From Microbacterium gubbeenense DSM 15944 (GTDB taxonomy: Bacteria > Actinomycetota > Actinomycetes > Actinomycetales > Microbacteriaceae): a stretch of 64,000 nucleotides of DNA. The stretch's first letter is position 1; every line of letters begins with the position of its first letter. Both the position numbers and the translations under genes were made by a program. The notes beneath the pieces were generated by a model that did not search any database, was not told the origin of the DNA, and saw only the letters and a list, made by a program, of their open reading frames with translations. Shown piece by piece: positions 60,208-64,000 of this stretch. The DNA lies in assembly GCF_000422745.1 (NCBI RefSeq), contig NZ_AUGQ01000011.1:1-64000 (forward strand), in the 5' to 3' direction.

Positions 60208-61365
60208 ATGATCTACCTCGACCACGCGGCGACGACGCCCCTGCGCGACGAGGCGCGCGACGCGTGGCTCGAGGCGCAGCGGGTGACCGGCAACGCGTCG
60301 TCCGTGCACGGTGCCGGTCAGAATGCGCGCCGCGTGCTCGAGGAGGCGCGGGAGAGGGTCGCCGCGACCCTCGGCGCCGAGCCGATCGAGGTGGTCTTCA
60401 CCTCGGGCGGAACCGAGTCGGTCGGGTCGGCCCTGCAGGGCCTTTGGCGGCGCCGGGCGGCCGATGAGAGCCGCATCGTGCTGCCGGACGGCGAGCATCA
60501 CGCGACGCTCGACACGGTCGCATGGCTCGCCTCGCACGAGGGCGCGGACGTCTCGCCCGTCGCCCTCGATGCCGCGGGACGGATCCCGGTGGATGCGTTC
60601 GGCGCGGCCGTCGACGGTGCGGCGCTCGCGACCGCCCTCGTCGCCGGGAATGAGACCGGCACGGTGAACGACGCCGCAGGGCTCGCGGCGACCGCGGCGC
60701 GAGCGCGGGTGCCGCTGCACCTCGACGCCGTCGCGGCGCTCGGCCGCACGCGGGTCGATTTCGCCGCCTGGCGGGGGGATGCCCCCGCGGGGAGCGGCCT
60801 CGTCGCGATGAGCGTGTCCGGGCACAAGATCGGCGCGCCCGTCGGCACGGGCGCGCTCGTGGTCTCGCGCACCGCCGCCCTCGAGCCGCTACTGCACGGC
60901 GGCGGGCAGCAGCGGGGGATCCGCGCTGGCACGCAGGACGTCGCCGGCGCCGTCGCCCTCGCCACGGCGGCCGAGCTCGCGGAGGCCGAGCGCGTCGAAG
61001 AGTCCGCTCGGCTGGAGGCGCTCCGCGAGCGCCTCGTCGCCGACCTCGCCCGGCGGATCCCCGCGGCGATCGTGCTCGGAGACCGCGAGCACCACCTTCC
61101 CGGCACGGTGCACGTGATGCTGCCGTGGGCGGCGGGGGAGTCGGTGCTGTTCCTGCTGGATCAGCGCGGCATCTCGGTCTCGACGGGATCCGCGTGCCAG
61201 GCGGGCGTCGCGGAGCCCTCGCACGTGGTCATGGCGCTCGGATACACGGCGCACCAGGCGCGCGAGGTGGTGCGGATCTCGATGGGCACGAGCACGACGG
61301 CCGCCGACCTCGAGGCGCTCGCGGACGGGCTCGTCGAGGCGTACGACCGCATCGCCGCTGACTGA
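60208..61365 (+). CDS. Cysteine desulfurase (NifS/IscS family)
   Basis: The 385-residue PLP enzyme provides sulfur, here most likely for tRNA 2-thiolation by the MnmA encoded next. Landmarks are [41 protein letters not shown], the PLP lysine in [18 protein letters not shown] and the catalytic Cys in [16 protein letters not shown]. Cysteine desulfurase next to mnmA is standard in actinobacteria. Confidence 0.93.
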   Translation: MIYLDHAATTPLRDEARDAWLEAQRVTGNASSVHGAGQNARRVLEEARERVAATLGAEPIEVVFTSGGTESVGSALQGLWRRRAADESRIVLPDGEHHATLDTVAWLASHEGADVSPVALDAAGRIPVDAFGAAVDGAALATALVAGNETGTVNDAAGLAATAARARVPLHLDAVAALGRTRVDFAAWRGDAPAGSGLVAMSVSGHKIGAPVGTGALVVSRTAALEPLLHGGGQQRGIRAGTQDVAGAVALATAAELAEAERVEESARLEALRERLVADLARRIPAAIVLGDREHHLPGTVHVMLPWAAGESVLFLLDQRGISVSTGSACQAGVAEPSHVVMALGYTAHQAREVVRISMGTSTTAADLEALADGLVEAYDRIAAD

Positions 61366-61400
61366 CCCCGCATCCAGAGTCCGCGCGTACCCTGGAAGGT

Positions 61401-64000
<2,600 letters not shown>

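Overview
The window is about 64 kb of high-GC chromosome from an actinobacterium. The best match is a member of the Microbacteriaceae (Microbacterium-like): a fused PafB-PafC regulator, a DUF222/HNH gene, DUF3349 and DUF2469 proteins, actinobacterial gene order around rplS-lepB-rnhB-DUF2469-yraN-yifB-dprA-xerC and rpsB-tsf-pyrH-frr-cdsA, and leaderless promoters. The genus is an inference; no rRNA or tRNA gene is present to confirm it.

Layout. 1-952: two broken ISL3-family insertion sequences, one inserted into the other. 1.0-3.4 kb: a TetR-regulated ABC exporter operon, followed by a TetR relic. 3.8-6.4 kb: a YeiH-type putative sulfate exporter and a DUF222/HNH protein. 6.4-8.7 kb (minus strand): an orphan MT0933-type antitoxin-like protein and a GntR-ATPase-permease operon whose permease is frameshifted. 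8.8-10.7 kb: PiT phosphate transporter with two small partners. 10.7-15.2 kb: two membrane proteins, an M20 peptidase, UppP and a PAC2 protein. 15.2-21.1 kb: HAD phosphatase, TrmI, an FKBP-like lipoprotein, PafBC, TatA, TatC. This is the actinobacterial trmI...pafBC-tatAC backbone without the pupylation/proteasome genes that many relatives carry there.

21.1-33.2 kb is an accessory metabolic block lying between tatC and helY, which are usually neighbours. It holds an AhpD-like protein and then a tightly overlapped operon: SsuD-like monooxygenase, dipeptide-type ABC importer (lipoprotein, two permeases, double ATPase), D-2-hydroxyacid-dehydrogenase-like flavoprotein, PLP aminotransferase, a GNAT-monooxygenase fusion and an NtaA/CmoJ-like monooxygenase. 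The gene content suggests uptake and oxidative breakdown of an amino-group-containing, possibly sulfur-bearing compound through an N-acetylated intermediate. This is the best candidate here for an undescribed system.

33.3-42.1 kb: HelY helicase, a long perfect palindrome just upstream of trmD, then a molybdenum-cofactor cluster (mogA, moaD, DUF6457, moaC, moeA, moeB-rhodanese, divergent moaA; no moaE) and map. 42.1-64 kb is mostly housekeeping: rplS, lepB, rnhB, yraN, yifB, dprA, xerC, an M23 peptidase-like protein, rpsB, tsf, pyrH, frr, cdsA, a DivIVA-like protein, a transglycosylase-like protein, a hydrolase, an AI-2E family transporter, a large membrane protein, a thioredoxin-TPR protein, cysteine desulfurase, mnmA and the first part of ligA.

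Two genome-wide signals stand out. Ten transcription units have TANNNT exactly six bases before the start codon, the layout of leaderless promoters, and this fixes several start codons. The hexamer GGATCC is strongly over-represented, largely because Gly-Ser is spelled GGA TCC.
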